Source of the DNA: Burkholderiaceae bacterium
GTDB taxonomy: Bacteria; Pseudomonadota; Gammaproteobacteria; Burkholderiales; Burkholderiaceae_C
Direction of reading: 5' to 3'
NCBI GenBank assembly: GCA_030123545.1
Contig: CP126124.1
Span: 248,001-312,000, forward strand
Length of the DNA: 64,000 nucleotides
In this document: in pieces, positions 24,027-32,526 of the stretch
How positions within the stretch are numbered: the stretch's first letter is position 1
Layout of the letters: every line of letters starts with the position of its first letter
Position numbers and translations under genes: made by a program
The notes under the pieces: model-generated
What the model saw: the letters and a program-made list of their open reading frames with translations, nothing else
What the model was told of the DNA's origin: nothing
The model's database searches: none

Positions 24027-24731
24027 TCAGCACCGGATGTCCGTCGACCGAATCCGCTTCACGCCGGCCGCGGCCATCTGCTTCCAGGCTGCGGCGAGCG
24101 AACCGTTCAGGTCGATCGCGCGGGTCGCGTCCTCGATCACGCAGGCATCGAAACCCGCGCCGCGCGCATCGATCGCGGTCCACGCGACGCAGAAGTCGGT
24201 CGCGAGGCCGGCGACGAACACGGTTTTGATACGGCGTTCGTTCAGGTAGCCGGCGAGGCCGGTCGCGGTCTTGCGGTCGGCCTCCCGAAACGCCGAGTAA
24301 CTGTCGATCCCGCGGTGAAAGCCCTTGCGGATGACGAGCTGCGCGGTCGGCAGTTTCAGACCCTCGTGCAGCGCCGCGTCCTCGGTGCCCTGCACGCAGT
24401 GGTCCGGCCACAGCACCTGCGCTCCGTAGTCGAGCTCGATCGTCTCGAACGGCTTCTTGCCCGGGTGCGAACTCGCGAACGACGCGTGGCCCGGCGTGTG
24501 CCAGTCCTGCGTGATCACGATGTTCTCGAACGCGCCGGCGAGCCGGTTGATGACCGGCACCACCTCGGCGCCGCCCGGAACCGGCAGCGCGCCGGCTATG
24601 AAGCCGTTCTGCACGTCGACCGCGATCAGCGCGGCGTCGCTGCCGGGCCTGATCCTTGCCGCGGCAGCCGACGGCGCGACCGCGGTCACGCCGAACGCGG
24701 CGGCGGTGGGAAAGAAGATTCCGCGTTGCAT
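24027..24731 (-). CDS. nicotinamidase/isochorismatase-family hydrolase with N-terminal signal sequence
   Basis: A 234-residue cysteine hydrolase closest in motifs to nicotinamidase PncA. The catalytic Asp is in ALIAVDVQNGF, the metal site in WHTPGHASFASSHPG and WPDHCVQGTEDA, the Lys in VIRKGFHRGIDSYSAF and the nucleophilic Cys in VAGLATDFCV. Unlike normal cytoplasmic PncA, residues 1-30 (MQRGIFFPTAAAFGVTAVAP, then SAAAAR) resemble an export signal. It lies 46 nt after livF in the same direction, so it is probably the last gene of that ABC operon. Nicotinamide is the expected substrate, but another amide is possible. Confidence 0.82.
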   Translation of the reverse strand: MQRGIFFPTAAAFGVTAVAPSAAAARIRPGSDAALIAVDVQNGFIAGALPVPGGAEVVPVINRLAGAFENIVITQDWHTPGHASFASSHPGKKPFETIELDYGAQVLWPDHCVQGTEDAALHEGLKLPTAQLVIRKGFHRGIDSYSAFREADRKTATGLAGYLNERRIKTVFVAGLATDFCVAWTAIDARGAGFDACVIEDATRAIDLNGSLAAAWKQMAAAGVKRIRSTDIRC

Positions 24732-24777
24732 GGCATCACTCCTGCTGCAGAAATGTCGACCTCGACGGCGATCCCGT

Positions 24778-25515
24778 TCAGACGCCGAGGTAGGCGCGCC
24801 GGGCCTCATCGCTCGCGGCCAGCTCGGCCATCGTCGCCGCGAACCGGATCTGCCCCTTCTCGAGCAGGTACACGCGGTCCGACACCAGTTCGGCGAAATG
24901 CATGTTCTGCTCGGACAGCAGGATCGCCACGCCCTGTGCCTTCAGTTCGACGATGGTCTGCGCCATTTGTTCGACGACGATAGGCGCGACGCCCTCGGAC
25001 GGTTCGTCGAGCAGCAGCAACAGCGGGTTGCCCATCAGCGTGCGCGCCAGGCTCAGCATCTGCTGCTCGCCGCCGCTCATGCGGGCGCCGAGGCGATCGC
25101 GCATCTCGCCGAGGTTCGGAAACAGCGCGAACAGCCGTTCGGGCGTCCATTCGGTTGCGGCACCGATCCGACTCCCCGGGGCCGCTCGCGCGGGCCTGCG
25201 GCCGACCTCGAGGTTTTCCAGCACGGTCAGGTCGGTGAAGATGCGCCGGTCCTCCGGAACGAAGCCCAGCCCCAGCCGCGCCGCCTGGTACGGCTCGCTC
25301 TTCGAGATGTCGTGGCCGAGGAAGCGGATCGTGCCGCGGCGCTTCGCCGCCAGGCCGATCAAGGCTTTCAGCGTGGTCGACTTGCCGGCGCCGTTGCGCC
25401 CCATCAGCGCGACCACCTCGCCGCGCCGCACCTCGAGGTCCAGGTCGAACAGGATCTGCGCCGCGCCGTACCAGACGCACAGCGCGCGCGCTTCGATCAG
25501 GGTCTCGCTCGTCAC
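24778..25515 (-). CDS. livF: branched-chain amino acid-type ABC transporter ATP-binding protein LivF
   Basis: A 245-residue ABC ATPase of the LivF type in the HAAT uptake family. Walker A is in MGRNGAGKSTT, the signature MSGGEQQMLSLARTL, Walker B LLLLLDEPSEGVAP, and the H-loop region VAILLSEQNMHFA is LivF-like (EQN rather than EH). The start is GTG 25515, preceded by GGAGGG and overlapping the livG stop as GTGA. The substrate of the transporter is unknown; only the family is certain. Confidence 0.86.
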   Translation of the reverse strand: MTSETLIEARALCVWYGAAQILFDLDLEVRRGEVVALMGRNGAGKSTTLKALIGLAAKRRGTIRFLGHDISKSEPYQAARLGLGFVPEDRRIFTDLTVLENLEVGRRPARAAPGSRIGAATEWTPERLFALFPNLGEMRDRLGARMSGGEQQMLSLARTLMGNPLLLLLDEPSEGVAPIVVEQMAQTIVELKAQGVAILLSEQNMHFAELVSDRVYLLEKGQIRFAATMAELAASDEARRAYLGV

Positions 25516-26444
25516 AGCGGTCCCTCCAGCGAGCGCCGCGGTGCCGGCTCTGCCGGACCGCTGACACTGCCCCCGGCGAGGGGGCTGAGGTCTGCGGCTC
25601 CAGACCTGCCGGCGCAGGTCTGGACAGGCCGAAGGGCCGCCTCCGGCGGCGAGCACCGGGCGGAGCGGCACGAAGTGCGCGCAGCCTGGGGGTGAGCAAA
25701 TCCCTTACCGCTGCCGAAGTAGACCTGCCGCACCTGCGGATCGCCCTGGATCTGCTGCGGCGGACCTTCGGCGATCAGCCGGCCGCGCGCGAGCACGATC
25801 ACCCGGTCCGCGTAGCCGAACACCACGTCCATGCTGTGCTCGGTGAACAGCACTGCCATGCCGCGCTCGGCGACGAGACGCCGGGTCAGCGCCATCAGCG
25901 CGTTGCGCTCGGGCGGCGCCATGCCGGCGGTCGGCTCGTCCATCAGCAGCAGCTTCGGGTCATGGGCGATCGCGATCGCAAGTTCGACCCTTTTCACGTC
26001 GCCATAGGCGAGCACGGCGCAGGGTCGATCCGCCTGCGCGCGCATGCCGACCTGCTCCAACAGCGCCAGCGCGTCGCCCTTGCGCCAGTCGGCGGCGCGG
26101 CGCCACAGCCCGAACAGCCTGCGGTCGTGCGACAGCAGCGCCATCTGCACGTTCTCGACGACGGTCAGCGAGGCAAAGGTTTCGGCGATCTGGAACGTAC
26201 GGCCGACGCCGAGGCGCCAGATCGTGCGCGGCGTGCGGCCGACGAGTTCGTCGCCGCCGAGCAGCACCGAGCCGCGATCCGGCTTCAGTTGCCCGTTCAC
26301 GATGTTGAACAGCGTCGACTTGCCGGCGCCGTTCGGACCGATCAGCGCCAGCAACTCGCCCGCCGCGAGCTCGAAGCCGACCCCGTCGACCGCCTGCACG
26401 CCGCCGAACGACTTGGCCAGATCGGCCACGCGCAGCAGGCTCAT
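25512..26444 (-). CDS. livG: branched-chain amino acid-type ABC transporter ATP-binding protein LivG, with repeat-derived C-terminal tail
   Basis: A 310-residue ABC ATPase of the LivG type: Walker A GPNGAGKST, LivG region TRTFQ-like VGRTFQIAETFASL, Walker B LLLMDEPTAGMAP and H-loop FTEHSMDVVF. The normal LivG end falls at about VRQVYFGSGKGF. About 60 more residues, Arg/Pro/Ala-rich (PQAARTSCRSARCSPPEA...), follow to the stop and are encoded by the palindromic repeat at 25541-25694. The stop still overlaps the livF start (GTGA). Start 26444 (MSLLRVADLAKSFGG) is the family start; an in-frame ATG at 26516 would add 24 repeat-encoded residues. Confidence 0.83.
   Translation of the reverse strand: MSLLRVADLAKSFGGVQAVDGVGFELAAGELLALIGPNGAGKSTLFNIVNGQLKPDRGSVLLGGDELVGRTPRTIWRLGVGRTFQIAETFASLTVVENVQMALLSHDRRLFGLWRRAADWRKGDALALLEQVGMRAQADRPCAVLAYGDVKRVELAIAIAHDPKLLLMDEPTAGMAPPERNALMALTRRLVAERGMAVLFTEHSMDVVFGYADRVIVLARGRLIAEGPPQQIQGDPQVRQVYFGSGKGFAHPQAARTSCRSARCSPPEAALRPVQTCAGRSGAADLSPLAGGSVSGPAEPAPRRSLEGPL
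25541..25694 (+). repeat. palindromic repeat, family 2, copy d (expanded; codes the LivG tail)
   Basis: Contains GCCGGCTCTGCCGGACCGCTGACACTGCCCCC and GGCGAGGGGGCTGAGG, then an extra palindromic block (CCAGACCTGCCGGCGCAGGTCTGG, 25600-25623, and GGGCCGCCTCCGGCGGC) not present in copies b and c, and the usual tail GCGGAGCGGCACGAAGTGCGCGCAGCC-TGGGGG. It lies wholly inside the livG reading frame and leaves it open. Confidence 0.82.
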
Positions 26445-26516
26445 GACTGCCGCTACGCGTGGTTTGCTGCCCCCCAGGGGGGCGTTCGCGCCTTCGGGCG
26501 GCCGAGCGGCGCTCAT
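26445..26516 (-). repeat. palindromic repeat, copy e, inserted at the livHM/livG ATGA junction
   Basis: A 72-nt element. On the minus strand it starts ATGAGCGCCGC, continues CGGCCGCCCGAAGGCG and the hairpin CGCCCCCCTGGGGGGC, and is followed at once by a second GTCATGAGC that starts LivG. Both sides thus carry GTCATGAGC. The upstream ATG overlaps the LivHM stop (ATGA); the length is a multiple of three, so either start gives in-frame LivG. Confidence 0.75.
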
Positions 26517-28468
26517 GACTTCACTTCGGTCGTCGCATGGCCCGGCTCGGCCGGGCCCGCGGAGAATGCCGGCGCGCGCTGCATCGTCCAACGCTCGCCC
26601 AGCCGGCGGAACGCGCCGGCGATACCCTGCGGAAACAGCAATACCAGCAAAAGCATGATGCCGCCGAGCACCGCGCGCCAGTAGTCGGTGTTGCGCGCGA
26701 CAAAGTCGTGCAGCCAGGTGAACGCGGCGGCGCCGACCACCGGACCGGCCAGCGTCTGCACGCCACCGAGCAGCACCATCACCAGCGCGTCGACCGACTT
26801 GGCGACGCCCAGCAGGTCCGGCGAAATGCTGCCCTTGGAGAACGCGGCCAGCGCGCCCGCCAGGCCCGCGGCCGCGCCTGCGATCACGAACGCCGCCCAT
26901 TGCACATGCCGCACGTCGATGCCGATCGCATCGGCGCGCAGCGCCGAGTCGCGCGCCGCGCGCAGCGCATAACCGAACGGCGCGAACAGCAGGCGGCGCA
27001 GACCGACCACGCCGAGCGCAACGAACGCGAGCGTCAGCCAGTAGTAGGCGCTCGCACCGGAAAGCCACTGCGCCGGCCAGACGCCGGTCAGGCCGTTGCT
27101 GCCGCCGGTGACGCTGTCCCACTGGAACACGACGGCCCAGGCGATTTGCGCGAACGCCAGCGTCAGCATTGCCATGTACACACCGGTCAGCCGTACCGAA
27201 AACCAGCCGAACAGCAGCGCACCGAGCGCGGCGGCGAACGGCGCAAGCAACAACGCCGCTTCCATGGTCAGGCCGGCGCGCTGCACCAGCAGCGCCGCCG
27301 CGTACGCGCCGAGACCGAGGTAGGCGGCATGGCCGAACGAGGGCATGCCGCCCGGTCCCATGATGAGGTGCAGGCTCGCCGCGAACAGCGCGGCCACCGC
27401 GATGTCGGTCGCCAGCACCAGCGCGTACGGCGCGTGCGCGGCGAGCAGCGGCAGCGCCGCGAGCAGCAAGCCGAGTGCGGCAACCGCCCAGCGGTAGCGC
27501 CTGCCGGCGCGGCGCAGCGGCTGCTCGATCGCACCCGCCTGCCGGCTCGGCGCCTGCGGCCGCCCGAGCAGCCCCCAAGGCCGGACCACCAGCACCACCG
27601 CCATCACCAGAAAGTCGACCACCAGCGTCAGCCTCGGCATCGCGACGCTGAAACCGAGCAGGTTCACAACGCCGAGCCAGATGCAGATCGCCTTCAGCTC
27701 GGAGATCAACAGCGCCGCCAGATAGGCGCCGGGGATCGATCCCATGCCGCCGACCACGACCACGACGAACGCGGAGACGACGGTGCCGATGTCCAGCCCC
27801 AGCGTCGCCGGCTCGCGCGGCAGTTGCAGCGCGCCACCGAGCCCCGCCAACAGCGCGCCAAGCGCGAATACCGCGGTGAACAACCACGCCGGGTTCACGC
27901 CGAGCGCGCCGACCATGCCGCGGTCCTGCGTCGCCGCGCGCACCAGCGTACCCCAGCGCGTGCGCGTCAGCAGCAGCCACAGGAGCCCCAGCACCACCGG
28001 GCCGACGACGATCAGCAGCAGGTCGTAGCTCGGGAAGCGCCGCCCCAGGATGGTGACCGCGCCGGCCAGCCCCGGCGCACGCGGCCCGAGCAGATCGTCC
28101 GGGCCCCACAGCCACAGCACCCCGTCGCGGATGATCAGCACCAGCGCGAAGGTCGCGAGCAGCTGGAACAGCTCGGGCGAGCGGTAGATGCGGCGCAGCA
28201 GCAGCAACTCCACAGCCGCGCCGAACACACCGACACCGAGCGCCGACAGCGCGAGCGCCGCCCAGTAGCCGAGGCCGCCGCCGAGGCGCTCGGCCAGCGT
28301 GTACGCGAGATAGATGCCGACCATGAAGAACGAGCCGTGCGCGAAGTTGACGATGCGCGTCACGCCGAAGATCAGCGACAGCCCGGCCGCGACCAGGAAC
28401 AGCGACGAAGCGGCCGCAAGCCCGTTCAGCAGCTGGACCAGCAAGCCCGAGAAGCTCACGGCCGGCAA
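26513..28468 (-). CDS. fused branched-chain amino acid-type ABC permease (LivH-LivM)
   Basis: A 651-residue inner-membrane protein joining two HAAT permeases in one chain. Residues 1-295 are LivH-like (LNGLAAASSLFLVAAGLSLIFGVTRIVNFAHGSFFMVG start; VVVVGGMGSIPGAYLAALLI near 235). Residues 325-630 are LivM-like (MGPGGMPSFGHAAYLGLGAYAAALLV; VMVLLGGVQTLAGPVVGAA). Each half has about 8-10 membrane segments, joined by an Arg-rich cytoplasmic linker near residues 300-325. The gene lies 4 nt after the binding-protein gene; its stop overlaps an upstream start codon for livG. Fusions of this kind occur in Proteobacteria but most systems have separate LivH and LivM. Confidence 0.88.
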   Translation of the reverse strand: MPAVSFSGLLVQLLNGLAAASSLFLVAAGLSLIFGVTRIVNFAHGSFFMVGIYLAYTLAERLGGGLGYWAALALSALGVGVFGAAVELLLLRRIYRSPELFQLLATFALVLIIRDGVLWLWGPDDLLGPRAPGLAGAVTILGRRFPSYDLLLIVVGPVVLGLLWLLLTRTRWGTLVRAATQDRGMVGALGVNPAWLFTAVFALGALLAGLGGALQLPREPATLGLDIGTVVSAFVVVVVGGMGSIPGAYLAALLISELKAICIWLGVVNLLGFSVAMPRLTLVVDFLVMAVVLVVRPWGLLGRPQAPSRQAGAIEQPLRRAGRRYRWAVAALGLLLAALPLLAAHAPYALVLATDIAVAALFAASLHLIMGPGGMPSFGHAAYLGLGAYAAALLVQRAGLTMEAALLLAPFAAALGALLFGWFSVRLTGVYMAMLTLAFAQIAWAVVFQWDSVTGGSNGLTGVWPAQWLSGASAYYWLTLAFVALGVVGLRRLLFAPFGYALRAARDSALRADAIGIDVRHVQWAAFVIAGAAAGLAGALAAFSKGSISPDLLGVAKSVDALVMVLLGGVQTLAGPVVGAAAFTWLHDFVARNTDYWRAVLGGIMLLLVLLFPQGIAGAFRRLGERWTMQRAPAFSAGPAEPGHATTEVKS

Positions 28469-28472
28469 CCGG

Positions 28473-29681
28473 TCATTCCGGCGTGCGCATCTTCTTGACC
28501 AACTCGTCGGACGGTTGGAATTTCGCGCCGTCGTCGTACTTGAAGTCGACCATCACGCCCTTGCCATCCTCGTTCTTCGTCCGCCCGACGAACGCGCCCA
28601 TCGTCGACTGGTGGTCCTGCGCGCGATAAGTGATCTTGCCGAACGGCGTTTCGACCTGCAGGCCGGCGAAGGCGGCGACCAGTTTGTCGGTGTCGGCGCT
28701 GCCGGCCTTCTTGATGCCGGCGGCGATCGATTCGATCTCACTGTAGCCGACCACCGAGCCCTCGCGCGGGTAGTCGTTGTACTTTGCCTGGTACGCCTTC
28801 AGGAACGCCTCGTGCTCGGGCGTGTGGATGCCGTACCAGGGGTAGCCAGTGACGATCCATCCGTTCGGGGCGTCGCCCTTCAGCGCGTCAAGGTATTCGG
28901 GCTCGCCGGTCAGCATGCTGACCACCGTGCGGTCCTGGAACAGGCCGCGCGTGTTGCCCTCGCGCACGAACTTGGCCAGGTCCGCGCCAAACAGCACGTT
29001 GAAGATCGCGTCGGGCTTCGCGTCGGCCAGCGCCTGCACCACGCTGCCGGCGTCGATCTTGCCGAGCGGCGTCGCCTGCTCGGCGACGAACTCCACGTCG
29101 GGTTGCGCCGCCTTCAGCAGGCGCTTGAACGCCGCCACCGCCGACTGGCCGTACTCGTAGTTCGGGTACACCAGCGCCCAGCGCTTCTTGCCGAGCTTCG
29201 CCGCTTCGGGCACCAGCATCGCGGCCTGCATGTAGGTGCCGGGCCGCAGGCGCCACGTGTATTTGTTGCCGCCCTCCCAGGTCAGCTTGTCGGTCAGCGG
29301 CTCGCCGGCGAGGTAGAAAACCTTCTTCTGCTTCGCGAAGTCAGCCAGCGCCAGGCCGACGTTCGACAGATAGCCGCCGGCCAGCAGATCGACCTTCTCG
29401 CGCGACATCAGCTCCTCGGCCGCGCGCACCGCGTCGCCCGGATTCGCGTTGTCGTCGCGCGTGATCAGTTCGAGCTTTTTTCCGGCCACGCCGCCGGCCG
29501 CGTTGATCTGCTCCAGCGCCAGTTCCATGCCTTTCCTGTACGGCTCGAGAAAGGCCGGCTGCGCCTTGTAGCTGTTGATCTCGCCGATCCGGATCACGCC
29601 CTGCGCCCGCGCGGCGGGCAGCAGCGCGCTGCTGCCGACCGCGAAGGCCGCCACGAAAATCGCTGTTCTGAGAATGGTCAT
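28473..29681 (-). CDS. ABC transporter substrate-binding protein, branched-chain amino acid type
   Basis: A 402-residue periplasmic binding protein (type 1 fold, Leu/Ile/Val-binding group). A signal peptide MTILRTAIFVAAFAVGSSALLPAARAQ is followed by VIRIGEINSYKAQPAFLEPYRKGMELALEQINAAGGVAGKKLELI, the usual N-lobe. RDDNANPGDAVRAAEELM and YPREGSVVGYSEIESIAAGI are typical. Ligand unknown. ATG 29681 follows CAGGAG. It heads the operon binding protein, LivHM, LivG, LivF, nicotinamidase-like hydrolase, which suggests a small organic or amide ligand rather than only branched-chain amino acids. Confidence 0.87.
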   Translation of the reverse strand: MTILRTAIFVAAFAVGSSALLPAARAQGVIRIGEINSYKAQPAFLEPYRKGMELALEQINAAGGVAGKKLELITRDDNANPGDAVRAAEELMSREKVDLLAGGYLSNVGLALADFAKQKKVFYLAGEPLTDKLTWEGGNKYTWRLRPGTYMQAAMLVPEAAKLGKKRWALVYPNYEYGQSAVAAFKRLLKAAQPDVEFVAEQATPLGKIDAGSVVQALADAKPDAIFNVLFGADLAKFVREGNTRGLFQDRTVVSMLTGEPEYLDALKGDAPNGWIVTGYPWYGIHTPEHEAFLKAYQAKYNDYPREGSVVGYSEIESIAAGIKKAGSADTDKLVAAFAGLQVETPFGKITYRAQDHQSTMGAFVGRTKNEDGKGVMVDFKYDDGAKFQPSDELVKKMRTPE

Positions 29682-29950
29682 CGAATGCTCCTGAATCTTC
29701 GGTGGATTGAAAAGTCGAAACGGAAACCAAGATGGGCCGGACGGCACCGTCGGCACGGATCGTCCTGGGCCGAAATGAGATTCGAGGCGCGAAGTGTGCG
29801 CCAAGTTCTACGGGTGCTTTCGCGCCGCTTGCTTCATTCTGCTTATGCCCGGTGGTTGTAACGAAAGGGCTAGACTGCGTTCGCACGACGACCGGCGGCG
29901 CCGGCGCCGTACCGCCTCCCCGACCTTTCCCCGATCTGCCCGACAACATC

Positions 29951-30724
29951 ATGAGTGCATTCAACGAAGAACAGGTGCTGAGCGTGCACCACTGGACCGA
30001 CCGGCTGTTCACCTTCACCACCACGCGCGACACCTCGCTGCGCTTCTCGAACGGCCATTTCACGATGATCGGGCTGCGCGTGCATGACAAGCCGCTGCTG
30101 CGCGCGTACAGCATCGTCAGCGCGAACTATGAGGACCATCTGGAATTCCTCAGCATCAAGGTCGAGGAGGGGCCGCTGACCTCGCGGCTGCAGCACGTCC
30201 AGGTCGGCGACCGCATCATCGTCGGCAGGAAGCCGACCGGCACGCTGCTGATCGACTATCTGCTGCCCGGCAAACGCCTGTACCTGCTGTCGACCGGCAC
30301 CGGCATCGCACCGTTCATGAGCATCATCCGCGACCCGGAAACCTACGAACGTTTCGAGCAGATCGTGCTGGTGCACGGCGTGCGCCAGGTTGACGAACTG
30401 GCGTACCACGACGTGCTGGTCGAGCACTTGCCGCGGCACGAGCTGCTCGGCGACACCATCCGCGACAAGCTGCTGTACTACCCGACCGTGACGCGCGAGC
30501 TGTACAAGAACATGGGCCGGGTCACGCATTTGATCGAGAACGGCAAGCTGTTCAAGGACCTCAAACTACCGCCGCTGGACCACGCGCACGACCGCGTGAT
30601 GATCTGCGGCAGCCCCGGCATGCTGGTGGATCTCAGGCACTTGCTGGAGAAACGTGGCTTCAAGGAAGGCAACACCACCACGCCCGGCGATTTCGTCGTC
30701 GAGCGGGCGTTTGTGGAGAAGTGA
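29951..30724 (+). CDS. fpr: ferredoxin--NADP reductase
   Basis: A 257-residue FAD-dependent ferredoxin/flavodoxin NADP reductase of the bacterial Fpr type. FAD site: RAYSIVSANYEDHLEF. NADP site: YLLSTGTGIAPFMSIIRDPETYERF and ICGSPGMLVDLRHLLEKRGF. The C-terminal GDFVVERAFVEK ends with the Val-Glu-Lys typical of subclass I. It supplies low-potential electrons or detoxifies by redox balancing in the cytoplasm. Monocistronic, divergent from the binding-protein gene across a 269-nt gap in which I see no other gene. A degenerate palindromic repeat begins right after the stop. Confidence 0.92.
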   Translation: MSAFNEEQVLSVHHWTDRLFTFTTTRDTSLRFSNGHFTMIGLRVHDKPLLRAYSIVSANYEDHLEFLSIKVEEGPLTSRLQHVQVGDRIIVGRKPTGTLLIDYLLPGKRLYLLSTGTGIAPFMSIIRDPETYERFEQIVLVHGVRQVDELAYHDVLVEHLPRHELLGDTIRDKLLYYPTVTRELYKNMGRVTHLIENGKLFKDLKLPPLDHAHDRVMICGSPGMLVDLRHLLEKRGFKEGNTTTPGDFVVERAFVEK

Positions 30725-30726
30725 TT

Positions 30727-30785
30727 GGCCCCCCGGCTTTTCACGCACTGCGCGTAGCGCCAACCCCGCGACTGCCCGGCGCTTC
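30727..30785 (-). repeat. palindromic repeat, family 2, copy f (degenerate)
   Basis: GGCCCCCCGGCTTTTCACGC, ACTGCGCGTAGCGCCAACCCC and GCGACTGCCC align with the reverse complement of the copy b tail (CCCCCAGGCTTCGCGCACTGCGTGTCGCTCCGCCAACCCC). The stem part is lost. It starts 3 nt after the fpr stop codon. Confidence 0.6.
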
Positions 30786-30850
30786 TTCAACGCCTCTTTG
30801 ATGCTTCGATGCACGCCGCCGGGATTCCGTCGCGACGGCCCTCCCCACCT

Positions 30851-32029
30851 GTGAACTACCTGTTCGCCGCACGCGCGCTGCGCGACTTCGGCGACAGTTT
30901 CGTCGCGATCCTGCTGCCGGCCTACCTGCTGGCGTTGGGCTTTTCGCCGCTCGCGGTCGGTGTGCTCGCCACCGCTTCGCTGCTCGGCTCGGCCGGCCTG
31001 ACCCTGGCCGCCGGTCTGCTCGGCGCCCGCTATGGCTATCGCGCCCTGCTGCTGGCCGCCTCGTTGCTGATGATCACCACCGGGATCGCGTTCGCCAGCT
31101 TTCACGACTACGCGGTGCTGCTGGTGATCGCATGCGTCGGCACGATCAACCCGTCCGCCGGCAATGTCAGCCTGTTCGTGCCGCTGGAGCATGCCGCGCT
31201 CGCACGCGAGGCCGGTGATGCCGACCGCACCCGCATGTTCGCGCAGTACAGCCTGGCCGGGGCCCTGGCCGCCGCGCTGGGTTCGCTGGCCGCGGCAATC
31301 CCCGCCATGCTGGCACCGCTCGGCCTCGATCGGTTGACCGCGATGCGAGCCATGTTCGTGCTCTACGGTTTGCTCGGCGTTGCGGGGCGCATCCTCTACG
31401 CGCGCCTGCCGCGGCGACCGCTCGCACCGCAGGCCCGGAACACGGCCTTGCTCGGACCGTCGCGCGGGATCGTCATCAAGCTCGCAGCGCTGTTCAGCCT
31501 GGATGCGTTCGCCGGCGGCCTCGTCGTGCAGTCGCTGCTCGCGCTCTGGCTGTTCCAGCGTTTTCAGCTTTCGCTGGCCGAAGCGGGCGCGTTCTTCTTC
31601 TGCGCCGGCTTGCTGGCGGCGCTGTCGTATCCGGTCGCGGCGCAGCTGTCGCGGCGTTTCGGACTGGTCAACACGATGGTGTTCACGCACATCCCGTCCA
31701 GCGTCGCGCTGATGCTCGCCGCCTTTGCCCCGTCGCTCGCGCCGGCACTGGCGCTGCTGCTGGTGCGCGCGGCGCTGTCCCAGATGGACGTGCCGGCCCG
31801 CTCGTCCTACGTGATGGCGGTGGTGACCGAGGCCGAGCGCCCCGCGGCGGCGAGCTTCACCTCGGTGCCGCGCAGCCTGGCCTCGGCCGTCAGCCCGACG
31901 CTGGCCGGCGCACTGTTCGCCGCGTCGCCCTTCGCATGGCCATTGCTGATCTGCGGCGCATTGAAGATCGTCTACGACCTGCTGTTGCTGGTGCAGTTCC
32001 GGCATGTCAGGCCGCCGGAAGAAAGCTGA
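30851..32029 (+). CDS. MFS transporter
   Basis: A 392-residue major facilitator with about 12 membrane segments (LGSAGLTLAAGLLGARYGYRALLLAASLLMI carries the loop 2-3 Arg/Gly motif; ARSSYVMAVVTEAERPAAASFTSVPRSLASAVSPTLAGAL is the segment-10/11 region). The substrate is unknown; the pattern resembles drug or metabolite efflux carriers. GTG 30851 (VNYLFAARALRDFG) is preferred because the first membrane segment follows directly; an in-frame ATG at 30809 would add 14 Pro/Arg-rich residues. No strong ribosome-binding site distinguishes them. Confidence 0.8.
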   Translation: MNYLFAARALRDFGDSFVAILLPAYLLALGFSPLAVGVLATASLLGSAGLTLAAGLLGARYGYRALLLAASLLMITTGIAFASFHDYAVLLVIACVGTINPSAGNVSLFVPLEHAALAREAGDADRTRMFAQYSLAGALAAALGSLAAAIPAMLAPLGLDRLTAMRAMFVLYGLLGVAGRILYARLPRRPLAPQARNTALLGPSRGIVIKLAALFSLDAFAGGLVVQSLLALWLFQRFQLSLAEAGAFFFCAGLLAALSYPVAAQLSRRFGLVNTMVFTHIPSSVALMLAAFAPSLAPALALLLVRAALSQMDVPARSSYVMAVVTEAERPAAASFTSVPRSLASAVSPTLAGALFAASPFAWPLLICGALKIVYDLLLLVQFRHVRPPEES

Positions 32030-32180
32030 TCCACTCGACCTGGGCCGCGGCAGCGACTTCTCCGACGTCCCTACCGCCGGCGTCGCCGCGCGGTAAGCAC
32101 TACGTGAAAATCGGCTGACGTTCAATCGGGCGCCGACGATGCCGCCGCCGAATGCGGGCGAGGTCATCGGGCCAAGCCGG

Positions 32181-32223
32181 TTGACTTCGCCCGTTTCGAC
32201 CTTATCATGTTCATGAGCATGAT
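32181..32223 (+). promoter_or_regulatory. promoter with overlapping operator for the RHH gene
   Basis: TTGACT (32181-32186) and TATCAT (32203-32208) are 16 nt apart, a good sigma70 promoter. The -10 element is overlapped by ATCATGTTCATGAGCATGAT (32204-32223), a 20-bp palindrome with 18 matching positions built from TCATG half-sites. A GGAGTG ribosome site and the ATG at 32236 follow. The layout suggests that the ribbon-helix-helix product represses itself. Confidence 0.65.
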
Positions 32224-32235
32224 TAGGAGTGCAGC

Positions 32236-32526
32236 ATGAAATCCGAACGCATCACGTTCCTGGCGACACCCGAGTTCAAGGCCAATCTGACCCGGCTGGC
32301 CAGCCGGGAGAACACCAGCGTGGGCGAGGTGATCCGCGGCCGCTTCGAGCGCGCCCGGGGCGACGCGGCGGCCGCGCAGGAGAGCGAACTGCGGGCGCTG
32401 ACGGCCGACCTGCACACCGCCGTCGCCGAGGCGCGGGCCAGCTTGCGGGATGGCCTGTCCGAGGCCGAGCAGACGCTGCGGGCGCTCAGGAAGGCGCCGG
32501 CCCGCAAGGCCAAGGCCGCGGCATGA
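32236..32526 (+). CDS. ribbon-helix-helix (CopG-like) DNA-binding protein
   Basis: A 96-residue protein. Residues 1-45 (MKSERITFLATPEFKANLTR, then LASRENTSVGEVIRGRFER) match the ribbon-helix-helix pattern: a basic beta strand, helix A, and the turn before helix B. Residues 46-90 are an Ala/Glu/Arg-rich helix likely to form a coiled coil, ending in a basic KAPARKAKAAA tail. It may be an antitoxin-like repressor or a small nucleoid regulator. A palindromic operator overlaps its promoter. The stop overlaps an ATG (ATGA, 32523) now occupied by a palindromic repeat. Confidence 0.75.
   Translation: MKSERITFLATPEFKANLTRLASRENTSVGEVIRGRFERARGDAAAAQESELRALTADLHTAVAEARASLRDGLSEAEQTLRALRKAPARKAKAAA

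Noticed and set aside
26537..28498. A 653-residue plus-strand open frame opposite the LivHM fusion
   Set aside because: Complement of a clear permease gene; composition (Arg/Gln/His-rich) is that of an antisense shadow.
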